Shown: piece after piece, positions 1 to 6,217 of the stretch
Numbering within the stretch: the stretch's first letter is position 1
Layout: each line of letters opens with the position of its first letter
Source: Bacteroidales bacterium UBA4073
GTDB taxonomy: Bacteria > Bacteroidota > Bacteroidia > Bacteroidales > Tenuifilaceae
Assembly: GCA_002383425.1 (NCBI GenBank)
Contig: DFYV01000040.1
Location: 1 to 6,217, forward strand
Length of the DNA: 6,217 nt
Direction of reading: 5' to 3'
Translations under genes and position numbers: made by a program
The notes under the pieces: generated by a model
What the model was told of the DNA's origin: nothing
Databases searched by the model: none
What the model saw: only the letters and a program-made list of their open reading frames with translations

Positions 1-46
1 ATATAACCACCAACAGAAACCATTCCGTTACAAGCTGCATCAATAA
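1..46 (+). CDS. Possible C-terminal end of a plus-strand gene, cut by the window edge
   Basis: Reading from base 2 gives fourteen sense codons (YNHQQKPFRYKLHQ) and then TAA at 44-46, one base short of the kinase stop codon on the other strand. The codons (AAC, TAC, CGT, AAG, CTG) resemble those of prfC, and a tail-to-tail arrangement with a 1-bp gap is plausible. Too little is present to name a family. Two other readings exist on the minus strand: an ATG at 40-38 that opens MQLVTEWFLLVVI, which could start a gene 7 bp after the kinase stop, and a stop-free frame without a visible start. I prefer the plus-strand tail but cannot exclude the others. Confidence 0.3.
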   Translation, partial: YNHQQKPFRYKLHQ

Positions 47-47
47 G

Positions 48-3000
48 CTATTTTTTAAGTTTACTTTGAATAATGCTTAACAGCTCGCTTTTTTTAATGG
101 GCTTGCGAATGTACCCGTCGAAGCCACAACTCTCAATTCTAACTACATCCTCGCCAAGAGCGTATGCGGTTTGAGCCACTACGGGTAAACCGGGTTTCAT
201 CTTTTTAATCTGCTCTATGGCAGCATACCCATCCATAACGGGCATTTTAATATCCATGAGTATCAGCTTTATATCATCAATTTTTTGCGCCAGTTCTACC
301 GCCTCTTTCCCATTACTTGCCCGCATGCATTTAAAGTTGAGCTGGCGAAGAATTTCGTTAATAAACAAAAAGTTGTACTCATCATCTTCGGCAACCAGAA
401 TAAGCTCCTTCTCACCATGTACTTTTAATGAATCGGGCTCAACTGATATTTCTTCCTTTTCAACATCCTTAAGGTATGGAATTGATACGGTAACTTTAGT
501 TCCTCTTCCGATTTCCGATTCCAGTGCAATTGTACCTCCTAAAAGCTCGGTGTAAGCTTTAGCAATTGGAAGGCCAAGTCCAATTCCACTTGCCTTAATG
601 GTATGAGGATTTTCAACCCTGAAAAAACGTTTGAATATTAGCCCCTGATGCTTTTTATCAATACCTATACCGGTATCGGTTACATGAAAAACAACCCTAT
701 TGTCAACAATGTTGAACCCGAATGAAACTGCACCGCGTGGAGTATATTTTATTCCATTTGTAAGAAGGTTGATGAGTATTTGCTGTAACTTTACCCTATC
801 GGTGAATATGTTAACTGTTCCCTCAATATTTGAGGGTAGTAGATTGATATCCAACTCCTTATTAGCTGCGCTTTTTATCTTTACCTCATTATAGATATCT
901 TTCATGAGCTGATTAAGGTCGAAAACTTCCGGATTGAGCTTTATCATTCCGCTATCGAGCCTTGCCACTTCAATGGTTTGCCCAATGATTTCCAGCAGGC
1001 GAGTCCCGCTTTTCTGTATTATTTCAATGTACTCATTCTTCTTCTGCTCATTCACCGTACTACGCAGTAAATCGGCAAATCCCATAATGGCATTCATTGG
1101 GGTGCGAATTTCATGCGAGAGGTTAGCTAAAAAGGCCGACTTCAACCTATCGCTTTCCTCAGCTTTTTCCTTGGCTCTTACAAGGTCTTCTTCGTATTGC
1201 TTGCGTTCACCTATGTCGCGTACTACAGCCAATATTCTTTCTTTTTCGCCTATTATGGTTGATTTTAACGAAATATCCACCCATATTAGCTCTCCGTTTT
1301 TCTTTTTCCCAAGCCATTGGTAGGTTTGAGGACCCTCATTCTTGGCTTTCTTCACCCATTTTATCACATTATTTTTATTATATTCATCCACATTTGAGCT
1401 AAGACAACCAACGGTTTTACCAATAAGCTCTTCCTTTTTATCATATCCGTACAACTCCAGCGTACGGCTATTGCAATCAACAATGTTAAGGCTATTGTAA
1501 TCGAATACCAGAATGGCTTCGTGTGTCGATTCAAAAATTTCGCGAAACTCACGTTCCCGCTGAATAATCTCGTAAACCAATTTTTTCTTCTGATGTATAT
1601 CCAGCACCATGGCAAGCAAGGCTTCCTTGTTACTATACCCAATTTTCTGAAGGTGTACCTCAACAGGGTACTCACTTCCATCCTTGCGTTTGTGAATGGT
1701 TTCAAAAACAGCTTTGGGTTGTTGGTTGGTGATTACTGGTTTAACTATCTCCTTGAAATCATCAGGGGTTAGTCGCGGTTTAATATCTAAAGGGGTTAGC
1801 TCTATAAGCTCGCTTTTGGAATAGCCCAAGTTGTTTAATGCTGCCGGATTAGCATCAATAAATTTAAAGGTATCGGAACGGAATATGTATATTTCGTTCA
1901 AGCTTTTCTCAAAAATCCTACTTAGATTTTCAAGTTGCTCTTGCCGTTGTTTTCGTTCTGTAATGTCGTGCCAAACGGCGTAAACCATTCGTTCATTCCT
2001 ATATATAATTGGTGTAAGTGATACTTCGGCCAAGAACAATTCGTCGTTCTTTTTCTTGTGTATCCATTCAAATCGATTGAAACCCTCCTCGAGTGCAATT
2101 TCAACCATTTCCCTGGCTTTTTCAGATGAATCACTTCCATCAGGCTGGTTATCGGGACTCAGGTTTTCAGGTTTAGGGAGCTGCTTAAGAAGTTCTCCTC
2201 GCGATTTGTATCCATGAAGCTGTGCAGCAGCATCGTTACATTCCACAAATCGACGATGCTGGTCGAGAATGCCAATGGCATCGGACGAAAAGTGAATTAC
2301 CCTCAAAAAACGCTGCTCGCTTTCTATTAAATCTTCCTCTATTTTCTTTTTTTCTGATATATCGCGCACAATTGCCATTACACGATTTTTACCGCCAATT
2401 TCAGCCAACTTTAGGCGAACATTTACCCAGAACAGCTCACCATTTTTTTTATGGGAAAGCCATTCAAAATCCTGAGGTTCGCCGTCAATAGTCTTTTTAA
2501 TGAGCTCTTTGATGCGTGCTACGTTATATGGTGCGACATTAGCGCTTAAATCGGTAATACTACCATTCAGTATTTCCTCTTTTGTATAGCCGAACATCTC
2601 AGCAGTTCGATCGTTACAATCAACTATTTTTCCGGTTTCAATATCCCCAATCTGAATGGAATCCATGCTTGAGTTAAAAATCTCACGGAACTCCCGTTCT
2701 CTTCTCGAAATTTCTTCTTGTGACTGTATTAAACCTGTAACGTCGTTAACAAGTACATGCCGTGTAGGCCTTCCATTATAATCAATGGAATGGGATACTA
2801 TGGTTACAAGTATTATTGAACCATCCTTTTTCCTGTGCTTCCAGTAGCTCGAGCTTTGGTATTTATCAGTAGCTGTTTCAATATTATCTAACAGTGTTGG
2901 TATATCCTCTGCGGGTCTAATGTCCTTCAGGGTCATCCGTAAAAATTCTTCTTTTGAATACCCGTAATGGATGGTTGCGGCATCGTTCACCTCAAGGAAT

Positions 3001-3677
3001 TTCAATGTTTCCAGGTCGTAAATCCACATGGGATTGGGATTGTTATCAAACAGAAGCCGGTATTTATTTTCGTTTTCTATTAATAAATTTCGATTTTGCC
3101 AGTTTTCATCCCTGGCAAATAGTAACTTAGCAATAAGAGCTGTTGCTGCGGGGTAAATGAGTAATACAGGCCACCAAATCACCTCAAGTGTTTTTATCCT
3201 GATTTCCTTTGGTAAAAAAACGGTACAGGCAAGCATGACAATATGAACAACCATCGATAATAGGTAAACTTCATGGAGCTGCTTACTTTCGATAATTTGT
3301 GGGCGCAGCTTACGCCATGCAAAGCCAATAATCGAAGATGTTAAAATTACTGCCACCCCCATGTACATTCCTGCTCCTCCTAAGTATAACCTGTACAATG
3401 CAGCAATTAGCATGGCTATTACGGTGGTTAATCCACCAAAAAAAAGACCGGTAATAGCAAGCAAAACCGAACGCGTATCGAATATTATTCCCTCAACCAA
3501 AATCCATGGGCTTTTCATTAAAATAATGGCAATAAGCCCAATTATAAAACCCAGAACAATTTGAGGTAAAACAATTCTTTGCTTGTTGAGCCGTAACCAA
3601 ATAAAATCGTAAAGAATAGCTATGGAAATTAGAATAGCTACGTTTTCAATAACTCCAATGTATATGGGATTTTGCAT
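48..3677 (-). CDS. Membrane-bound hybrid sensor histidine kinase (LytS-type 5TM sensor, five PAS domains, HisKA, HATPase_c, receiver)
   Basis: A 1209-residue two-component sensor that autophosphorylates a histidine and can pass the phosphate to its own C-terminal receiver. Residues about 5-187 form five or six membrane helices and carry the FDTRSVLL and LYRLYLGGAGMYMG signatures of the LytS/YhcK 5TMR-LYT family. Five PAS domains follow at about 203-319, 326-446, 451-577, 583-700 and 707-828, then a short charged signalling helix. HisKA has SHEIRTP with the phospho-acceptor His855. The ATPase domain shows the N box (Asn974 in NLLTNGIKYTP), DTGIGI at 1001, FKRFFR at 1015 and GIGLGL at 1031. The receiver has Asp1098/Asp1099, phospho-acceptor Asp1142 in MDIKMP, Thr1170 and Lys1192, all the expected residues. 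The ATG at 3677 is the first possible start, because an in-frame TAA lies four codons upstream. No Shine-Dalgarno sequence is visible. No DNA-binding output domain or separate regulator is in the window, so the downstream target and the ligand are unknown. PAS domains 2 and 5 are close internal relatives. Confidence 0.95.
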   Translation of the reverse strand: MQNPIYIGVIENVAILISIAILYDFIWLRLNKQRIVLPQIVLGFIIGLIAIILMKSPWILVEGIIFDTRSVLLAITGLFFGGLTTVIAMLIAALYRLYLGGAGMYMGVAVILTSSIIGFAWRKLRPQIIESKQLHEVYLLSMVVHIVMLACTVFLPKEIRIKTLEVIWWPVLLIYPAATALIAKLLFARDENWQNRNLLIENENKYRLLFDNNPNPMWIYDLETLKFLEVNDAATIHYGYSKEEFLRMTLKDIRPAEDIPTLLDNIETATDKYQSSSYWKHRKKDGSIILVTIVSHSIDYNGRPTRHVLVNDVTGLIQSQEEISRREREFREIFNSSMDSIQIGDIETGKIVDCNDRTAEMFGYTKEEILNGSITDLSANVAPYNVARIKELIKKTIDGEPQDFEWLSHKKNGELFWVNVRLKLAEIGGKNRVMAIVRDISEKKKIEEDLIESEQRFLRVIHFSSDAIGILDQHRRFVECNDAAAQLHGYKSRGELLKQLPKPENLSPDNQPDGSDSSEKAREMVEIALEEGFNRFEWIHKKKNDELFLAEVSLTPIIYRNERMVYAVWHDITERKQRQEQLENLSRIFEKSLNEIYIFRSDTFKFIDANPAALNNLGYSKSELIELTPLDIKPRLTPDDFKEIVKPVITNQQPKAVFETIHKRKDGSEYPVEVHLQKIGYSNKEALLAMVLDIHQKKKLVYEIIQREREFREIFESTHEAILVFDYNSLNIVDCNSRTLELYGYDKKEELIGKTVGCLSSNVDEYNKNNVIKWVKKAKNEGPQTYQWLGKKKNGELIWVDISLKSTIIGEKERILAVVRDIGERKQYEEDLVRAKEKAEESDRLKSAFLANLSHEIRTPMNAIMGFADLLRSTVNEQKKNEYIEIIQKSGTRLLEIIGQTIEVARLDSGMIKLNPEVFDLNQLMKDIYNEVKIKSAANKELDINLLPSNIEGTVNIFTDRVKLQQILINLLTNGIKYTPRGAVSFGFNIVDNRVVFHVTDTGIGIDKKHQGLIFKRFFRVENPHTIKASGIGLGLPIAKAYTELLGGTIALESEIGRGTKVTVSIPYLKDVEKEEISVEPDSLKVHGEKELILVAEDDEYNFLFINEILRQLNFKCMRASNGKEAVELAQKIDDIKLILMDIKMPVMDGYAAIEQIKKMKPGLPVVAQTAYALGEDVVRIESCGFDGYIRKPIKKSELLSIIQSKLKK

Positions 3678-3701
3678 TTTGCAATGGGTTTAGTTCAAAC
3701 G

Positions 3702-3733
3702 CTAATTTAGCAATTCCTACTTATATAAACAAA
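3702..3733 (-). promoter_or_regulatory. Candidate Bacteroidota-type promoter of the hybrid kinase
   Basis: On the minus strand TTTG (3733-3730) is followed after 20 bp by TAAATTAG (3709-3702), which matches the Bacteroidota -7 consensus TAnnTTTG at all but one defined base. It would start transcription roughly 20 nt before the kinase ATG. A competing -7 reading, TAGCGTTTG at 3704-3696, has one extra spacer base and no good -33 partner. The match is imperfect, so this is only a candidate. Confidence 0.35.
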
Positions 3734-3773
3734 TACTCTTATGAATGGTTATAAAAATTGGTCTTTCTTTCAA

Positions 3774-3789
3774 CGCAAAGGCACAAAGG
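3774..3789 (+). repeat. Octamer repeat CGCAAAGG / CACAAAGG, left copy
   Basis: Two tandem octamers, CGCAAAGG and CACAAAGG, differ at one base. The composition is related to the reverse complement of the repeat at 3933-3956, so the two elements face each other across about 140 bp. From memory, CGCAAAGG-type runs are common intergenic elements in Bacteroidota genomes. I cannot check the copy number here. Confidence 0.55.
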
Positions 3790-3838
3790 TTTTAAATTTA
3801 ATTACACTTTAGTTAACAGTATGTTGATAGTCCCGAAT

Positions 3839-3851
3839 CAGCTAATAGCTG
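3839..3851. repeat. Perfect 13-bp palindrome CAGCTAATAGCTG
   Basis: CAGCTA, a single central A, then TAGCTG. The arms are too close to form a normal RNA hairpin and there is no following T-run, so it is not a terminator. It could be a binding site for a dimeric regulator or simply chance in AT-rich DNA. Confidence 0.3.
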
Positions 3852-3932
3852 TTTAAAAGTCAATTCATATTTATAAAGGCAGCTTAAGCATCACTATATC
3901 CAACAAGTGATTATTATTTTTTTTTATTTCTC

Positions 3933-3956
3933 AGCGTCTTAGCGTCTTTGCGGTTA
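3933..3956 (-). repeat. Octamer repeat AGCGTCTT x2 + TGCGGTTA, right copy (inverted)
   Basis: On the plus strand AGCGTCTT occurs twice in tandem and is followed by TGCGGTTA in the same 8-bp register. Read on the minus strand this is TAACCGCA, AAGACGCT, AAGACGCT, the same kind of sequence as the left copy at 3774-3789. A run of nine or more T/A bases lies immediately to the left (about 3914-3929). Confidence 0.6.
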
Positions 3957-4195
3957 TAGGCGGTATAAGTTGTATGCAACTGAATGGTTACTGATTAGTT
4001 ACAATTTTTTTACCATGATGGACACTTATTTAAAAAACATAAAACCATAGCAGGGAAAATACCCCCGGAAACAATCTTATCACCTTATTTTTTGTAATGT
4101 TTTCTGATAATATTTAATCAATGGTTCATCCCTAGATTTTGAGACCCACGTAGAATTTTCAGAAGAATTAACCACTTAGGCACTGTGTACTAATA

Positions 4196-4237
4196 AGTTA
4201 AAAGTTAAAAGTTAAAGGATAAAAGTTAAAAGTTATA
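4196..4237 (+). repeat. AGTTAAA heptamer array, six units
   Basis: Six consecutive 7-bp units with no indel: AGTTAAA three times, GGATAAA, AGTTAAA, AGTTATA. It lies about 260 bp upstream of prfC. The unit reappears once at 6121-6127, at the head of the array downstream of prfC. Confidence 0.85.
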
Positions 4238-4242
4238 AGCAT

Positions 4243-4278
4243 CAATCTCCTCAATCTAATCAATCTAATCAATCACAT
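4243..4278 (+). repeat. CAATCTAAT nonamer array, four units
   Basis: Four consecutive 9-bp units: CAATCTCCT, CAATCTAAT, CAATCTAAT, CAATCACAT. It sits directly between two heptamer arrays but has its own period. It cannot be resolved into heptamers except at its right end, where the next array's register begins. Confidence 0.8.
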
Positions 4279-4283
4279 CTCAC

Positions 4284-4388
4284 ATCAACCGTGAAACGTG
4301 AAACGTGAAACGTGAGACGTTAACCGTTAACCTTGAACTTTGAACTTTGAACCATCAACCATATTTCCGAGCAACGAACAACGAACAA
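4284..4388 (+). repeat. Continuous 7-bp-register array with changing units, fifteen units
   Basis: A run of 105 bp divides exactly into fifteen heptamers. In order they are ATCAACC, GTGAAAC x3, GTGAGAC, GTTAACC x2, TTGAACT x2, TTGAACC, ATCAACC, ATATTTC, CGAGCAA, CGAACAA x2. The unit changes by family, but the first eleven units share T at position 2 and all but one have AA at positions 4-5. The array ends about 60 bp before the prfC -33 element. A TTG inside one unit (4347) opens a spurious upstream extension of prfC. Confidence 0.85.
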
Positions 4389-4446
4389 CCATCAGTCGCA
4401 AGTTCAAACCATCTCACAAAAAGTATTAATAGTCAAAACTATTTCC

Positions 4447-4477
4447 ATTGTAAACCCCCTGCAATTTTATATTTTTG
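4447..4477 (+). promoter_or_regulatory. Bacteroidota-type promoter of prfC
   Basis: ATTG at 4447-4450 is followed after exactly 19 bp by TATTTTTG at 4470-4477, a full match to the -7 consensus TAnnTTTG with near-consensus -33 and spacing. Transcription should begin a few bases after 4477, roughly 4482-4486, leaving a leader of only about 10-15 nt before the ATG at 4497. This promoter decides the start of prfC, because any start upstream of about 4480 would not be in the mRNA. Confidence 0.7.
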
Positions 4478-4488
4478 CATCCCTAAAA

Positions 4489-4500
4489 ATGATGCAATGA
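4489..4500 (+). other. Minimal reading frame (Met-Met-Gln-stop) overlapping the prfC start
   Basis: ATGATGCAATGA holds two out-of-frame ATG codons, one Gln codon and a TGA stop whose first two bases are the T and G of the prfC ATG. It would lie within a few bases of the predicted mRNA 5' end. It may be chance, or it may feed ribosomes to prfC by termination and restart. No expression evidence is available from sequence. Confidence 0.25.
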
Positions 4501-6077
4501 ATTTCGAAGATGAGGTTAAACGACGCCGTACATTTGCAATAGTTAGTCACCCCGATGCCGGAAAAACTACTCTTACCGAAAAGTTGCTTCTTTTTGGAGG
4601 TGCAATTCACGTGGCTGGTGCCGTTAAAAGCAATAAGATAAAGAAAACAGCCACTTCCGATTTCATGGAAATTGAACGCCAGCGTGGTATTTCAGTTTCC
4701 ACATCGGTTATGGAGTTTGAATATAACGGCTATAAAATTAACATACTCGATACACCCGGCCATCAGGATTTTGCTGAAGATACCTACCGTACCCTTACCG
4801 CTGTCGATAGCGTTATTATTGTTATCGATCACGCCAAGGGCGTTGAGACCCAAACCCGTAAACTAATGGAGGTTTGCCGCATGCGCAATACCCCTGTAAT
4901 AATTTTCATAAACAAGCTCGACCGCCCAGGCAACGACCCCTTTGACCTACTCGATGAAATTGAGCGTGAACTTAATATTAAGGTAAGTCCCCTCAGCTGG
5001 CCTATTAGTCAGGGACCTACATTTAAAGGTGTTTACAACCTGTTTGAACAAAAACTTTTCCTTTTTTCAGCCGAAAACAAGCAAACAGTAGCCGATAATA
5101 TAGCTGAAATTACCGATTTGAATTCACCCGAACTCGACAGCTATATTAAACCTTTCACTAGTAAATTTTTGGAGGAGATAGAGATTGTGAACGAGGTTTA
5201 CCCCCAGTTCAATAGCGATACCTACCTCAGTGGTGATGTGGCGCCGGTATTCTTTGGCAGCGCCTTAAACAATTTTGGGGTTAGGGAGCTGCTCGATTGT
5301 TTTGTTCAAATTGCACCGCATCCAGGGCCAACCATCACCGATATACGAAATGTCTCCCCCTTCGAAACCAAATTTACCGGTTTCGTTTTCAAGATTTTTG
5401 CCAATATGGATCCCAACCACCGTAACCGCATTGCCTTTTTCAAAATATGTTCGGGAAGATTCGAACGAAATGTCCCATACTACCATGTAAGGTTGGGGAA
5501 AACCTTTCGGTTTTCAAGTCCTAACGCTTTTTTAGCCGATAAAAAATCGATAGTTGAAACCGCATATCCTGGCGATATTATTGGTTTGCCCGATTCGGGC
5601 AACTTTAAGATAGGCGATACCCTTACCGAAGGTGAGGTTATGAACTTTAAGGGCATTCCCAACTTTGCTCCGGAGCTTTTCCGCTATATCGAAAATGCTG
5701 ACCCCTTAAAGTATAAGCAGTTAGCCAAAGGGGTTGAACAGCTGACCGACGAAGGTATAGCTCAGCTGTTTACTCAAAAATCTAACGGTCGGAAAATTAT
5801 TGGGACAGTGGGCGCCCTTCAGTTCGATGTCATTCAATTTCGCCTTGAGCACGAGTACGGTGCCAAATGCCGTTACGAACCAATTAACCTTCATAAAACC
5901 TGTTGGATTGAGTCTGAAAATAAGGCTCAACTCGACGATTTCAGAATTCGAAAGTACAATAGCCTGGCCCTCGACAAGCATGGGCGTGAAGTCTTCATGG
6001 CCGAATCACCCTATGCCCTTCAAATGGCCATTGAAAAGTTCCCCGATATTAAATTCCATTTCACTTCAGAGTTTTAA
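4497..6077 (+). CDS. prfC: Peptide chain release factor 3 (RF3), translational GTPase
   Basis: A 526-residue cytoplasmic GTPase that binds the ribosome after peptide release and speeds the departure of RF1 or RF2. E. coli RF3 is about the same length (529). The G domain shows the P-loop SHPDAGKTTL at 17-26, switch I region SDFMEIERQRGIS at 54-66, DTPGHQDF at 85-92 and NKLD at 139-142. The RF3-typical blocks ANMDPNHR (302-309), AYPGDIIGL (356-364), GIPNFAPELFR (386-396) and GALQFDV (439-445) cover the beta-barrel domain II and the C-terminal domain III. All are intact. I place the start at the ATG at 4497, giving MNFEDEVKRRRTFAI, which lines up with the usual RF3 N terminus. The open frame runs back to a TTG at 4347, but those 50 residues cover a repeat array and the promoter and have no RF3 counterpart. 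There is no Shine-Dalgarno sequence. The gene appears monocistronic and is flanked by repeat arrays. No frameshift or missing motif is seen. Confidence 0.97.
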   Translation: MNFEDEVKRRRTFAIVSHPDAGKTTLTEKLLLFGGAIHVAGAVKSNKIKKTATSDFMEIERQRGISVSTSVMEFEYNGYKINILDTPGHQDFAEDTYRTLTAVDSVIIVIDHAKGVETQTRKLMEVCRMRNTPVIIFINKLDRPGNDPFDLLDEIERELNIKVSPLSWPISQGPTFKGVYNLFEQKLFLFSAENKQTVADNIAEITDLNSPELDSYIKPFTSKFLEEIEIVNEVYPQFNSDTYLSGDVAPVFFGSALNNFGVRELLDCFVQIAPHPGPTITDIRNVSPFETKFTGFVFKIFANMDPNHRNRIAFFKICSGRFERNVPYYHVRLGKTFRFSSPNAFLADKKSIVETAYPGDIIGLPDSGNFKIGDTLTEGEVMNFKGIPNFAPELFRYIENADPLKYKQLAKGVEQLTDEGIAQLFTQKSNGRKIIGTVGALQFDVIQFRLEHEYGAKCRYEPINLHKTCWIESENKAQLDDFRIRKYNSLALDKHGREVFMAESPYALQMAIEKFPDIKFHFTSEF

Positions 6078-6120
6078 GATTTTTTGGTTGTTTCTTTTTT
6101 GATGTGCTATGGTAAGAAAA

Positions 6121-6217
6121 AGTTAAAGGTTCAAGGTTCGAGGTTCAAAGTTCAAGGCTTGCCCTGAGTGAAATCGAAGGGTTCAAGGTTTTAGATTCAA
6201 AATTTCAGATTTCAGAT
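6121..6217 (-). repeat. Heptamer array downstream of prfC, inverted relative to the upstream array, runs off the window
   Basis: Units on the plus strand are AGTTAAA, GGTTCAA, GGTTCGA, GGTTCAA, AGTTCAA (6121-6155). After a 24-bp interruption come GGTTCAA, GGTTTTA, GATTCAA, AATTTCA, GATTTCA (6180-6214) and GAT. Every one of these ten units has TT at positions 3-4. On the minus strand GGTTCAA and AGTTCAA read TTGAACC and TTGAACT, identical to units at 4333-4353 upstream of prfC, so the two arrays are inverted with respect to each other around the gene. Confidence 0.85.
6162..6181. repeat. Interspersed motif CCCTGAGTGAAATCGAAGGG inside the heptamer array
   Basis: A 20-bp element with CCCT/AGGG ends interrupts the array. 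The flanking heptamers resume shifted by 3 bases, consistent with an inserted block of about 24 bp (6156-6179, whose edge overlaps the last GG of the motif). I recall very similar CCCTGAGC...TCGAAGGG sequences as frequent intergenic elements in Bacteroidota genomes, but I cannot verify this here. Confidence 0.5.

Larger units (their letters stand above)
3678..4496. other. Divergent intergenic region, 819 bp, AT-rich and repeat-laden
   Basis: This separates the kinase start from the prfC start. I find no convincing protein gene, tRNA or rRNA in it. From left to right it contains the candidate kinase promoter, an octamer repeat (3774-3789), a perfect 13-bp palindrome (3839-3851), an oppositely oriented octamer repeat (3933-3956), about 240 bp with no recognisable element beyond a small AGTTG/CAACT stem at 3968-3981, then three phased repeat arrays (4196-4388) and the prfC promoter (4447-4477). 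The length is large for a Bacteroidota intergenic space and is partly explained by the repeats. Confidence 0.8.

Noticed and set aside
934..1323. Plus-strand open frame of 129 codons opposite the kinase
   Set aside because: It lies antisense to the well-conserved HisKA and PAS5 regions and its translation resembles no family; it is a shadow of the kinase gene.
1364..1705. Minus-strand open frame of 113 codons in another frame within the kinase
   Set aside because: It overlaps the intact PAS4-PAS5 coding sequence out of frame and has no recognisable domain.
4014..4050. Small plus-strand gene starting at the ATGATG near 4015
   Set aside because: It reaches a stop after about ten codons and has no promoter match or family resemblance.
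4085..4094. A second promoter -7 element (TATTTTTTG) upstream of prfC
   Set aside because: The spacing inside the motif is one base too long, and the site is about 400 bp from prfC with no gene directly after it.
4196..4388. CRISPR array
   Set aside because: The repeats are 7-9 bp, directly contiguous and without unique spacers, and no cas gene is present.
4347..4496. Coding start of prfC at the upstream TTG
   Set aside because: The promoter lies inside this stretch, the DNA is repeat-derived, and the RF3 family N terminus matches the ATG at 4497.
6094..6122. Intrinsic terminator after prfC
   Set aside because: The only pairing is CTTTTT with AAAAAG around a 17-nt loop, with no G/C pairs beyond the ends and no T-run afterwards.

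Overview
The window looks like a stretch of a Bacteroidota chromosome. The evidence is a LytS-type membrane hybrid histidine kinase with many PAS domains, a -33/-7 promoter of the Bacteroidota type (ATTG, 19 bp, TATTTTTG) in front of the second gene, no Shine-Dalgarno sequences at either start, and AT-rich intergenic DNA full of short phased repeats. I would guess the order Bacteroidales or Marinilabiliales, but the sequence alone does not settle this.

Layout: bases 1-46 may hold the last codons of a plus-strand gene that converges on the kinase. Bases 48-3677 (minus strand) encode a 1209-residue hybrid sensor kinase: an N-terminal membrane sensor, five PAS domains, HisKA, HATPase and a C-terminal receiver. 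Bases 3678-4496 are an 819-bp divergent intergenic region with no convincing gene. It holds a pair of oppositely oriented octamer repeats, then an AGTTAAA heptamer array, a CAATCTAAT nonamer array and a long heptamer array whose unit changes along its length while the 7-bp register is kept. Bases 4497-6077 (plus strand) encode peptide chain release factor 3 (prfC), with its promoter just upstream. Bases 6121-6217 hold a second heptamer array, related to the upstream one but inverted, interrupted by a 24-bp segment that carries a different 20-bp repeat motif. It runs off the window.

The two genes are divergent and functionally unrelated: one is signal transduction with no visible partner response regulator, the other is translation termination and recycling. 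Both proteins look intact and ordinary for their families. The unusual part of the window is the non-coding DNA. The arrays on both sides of prfC keep strict 7-bp phasing of an AA (or TT) dinucleotide while the rest of the unit drifts. I see no defence system, CRISPR, RNA gene or transposase gene.
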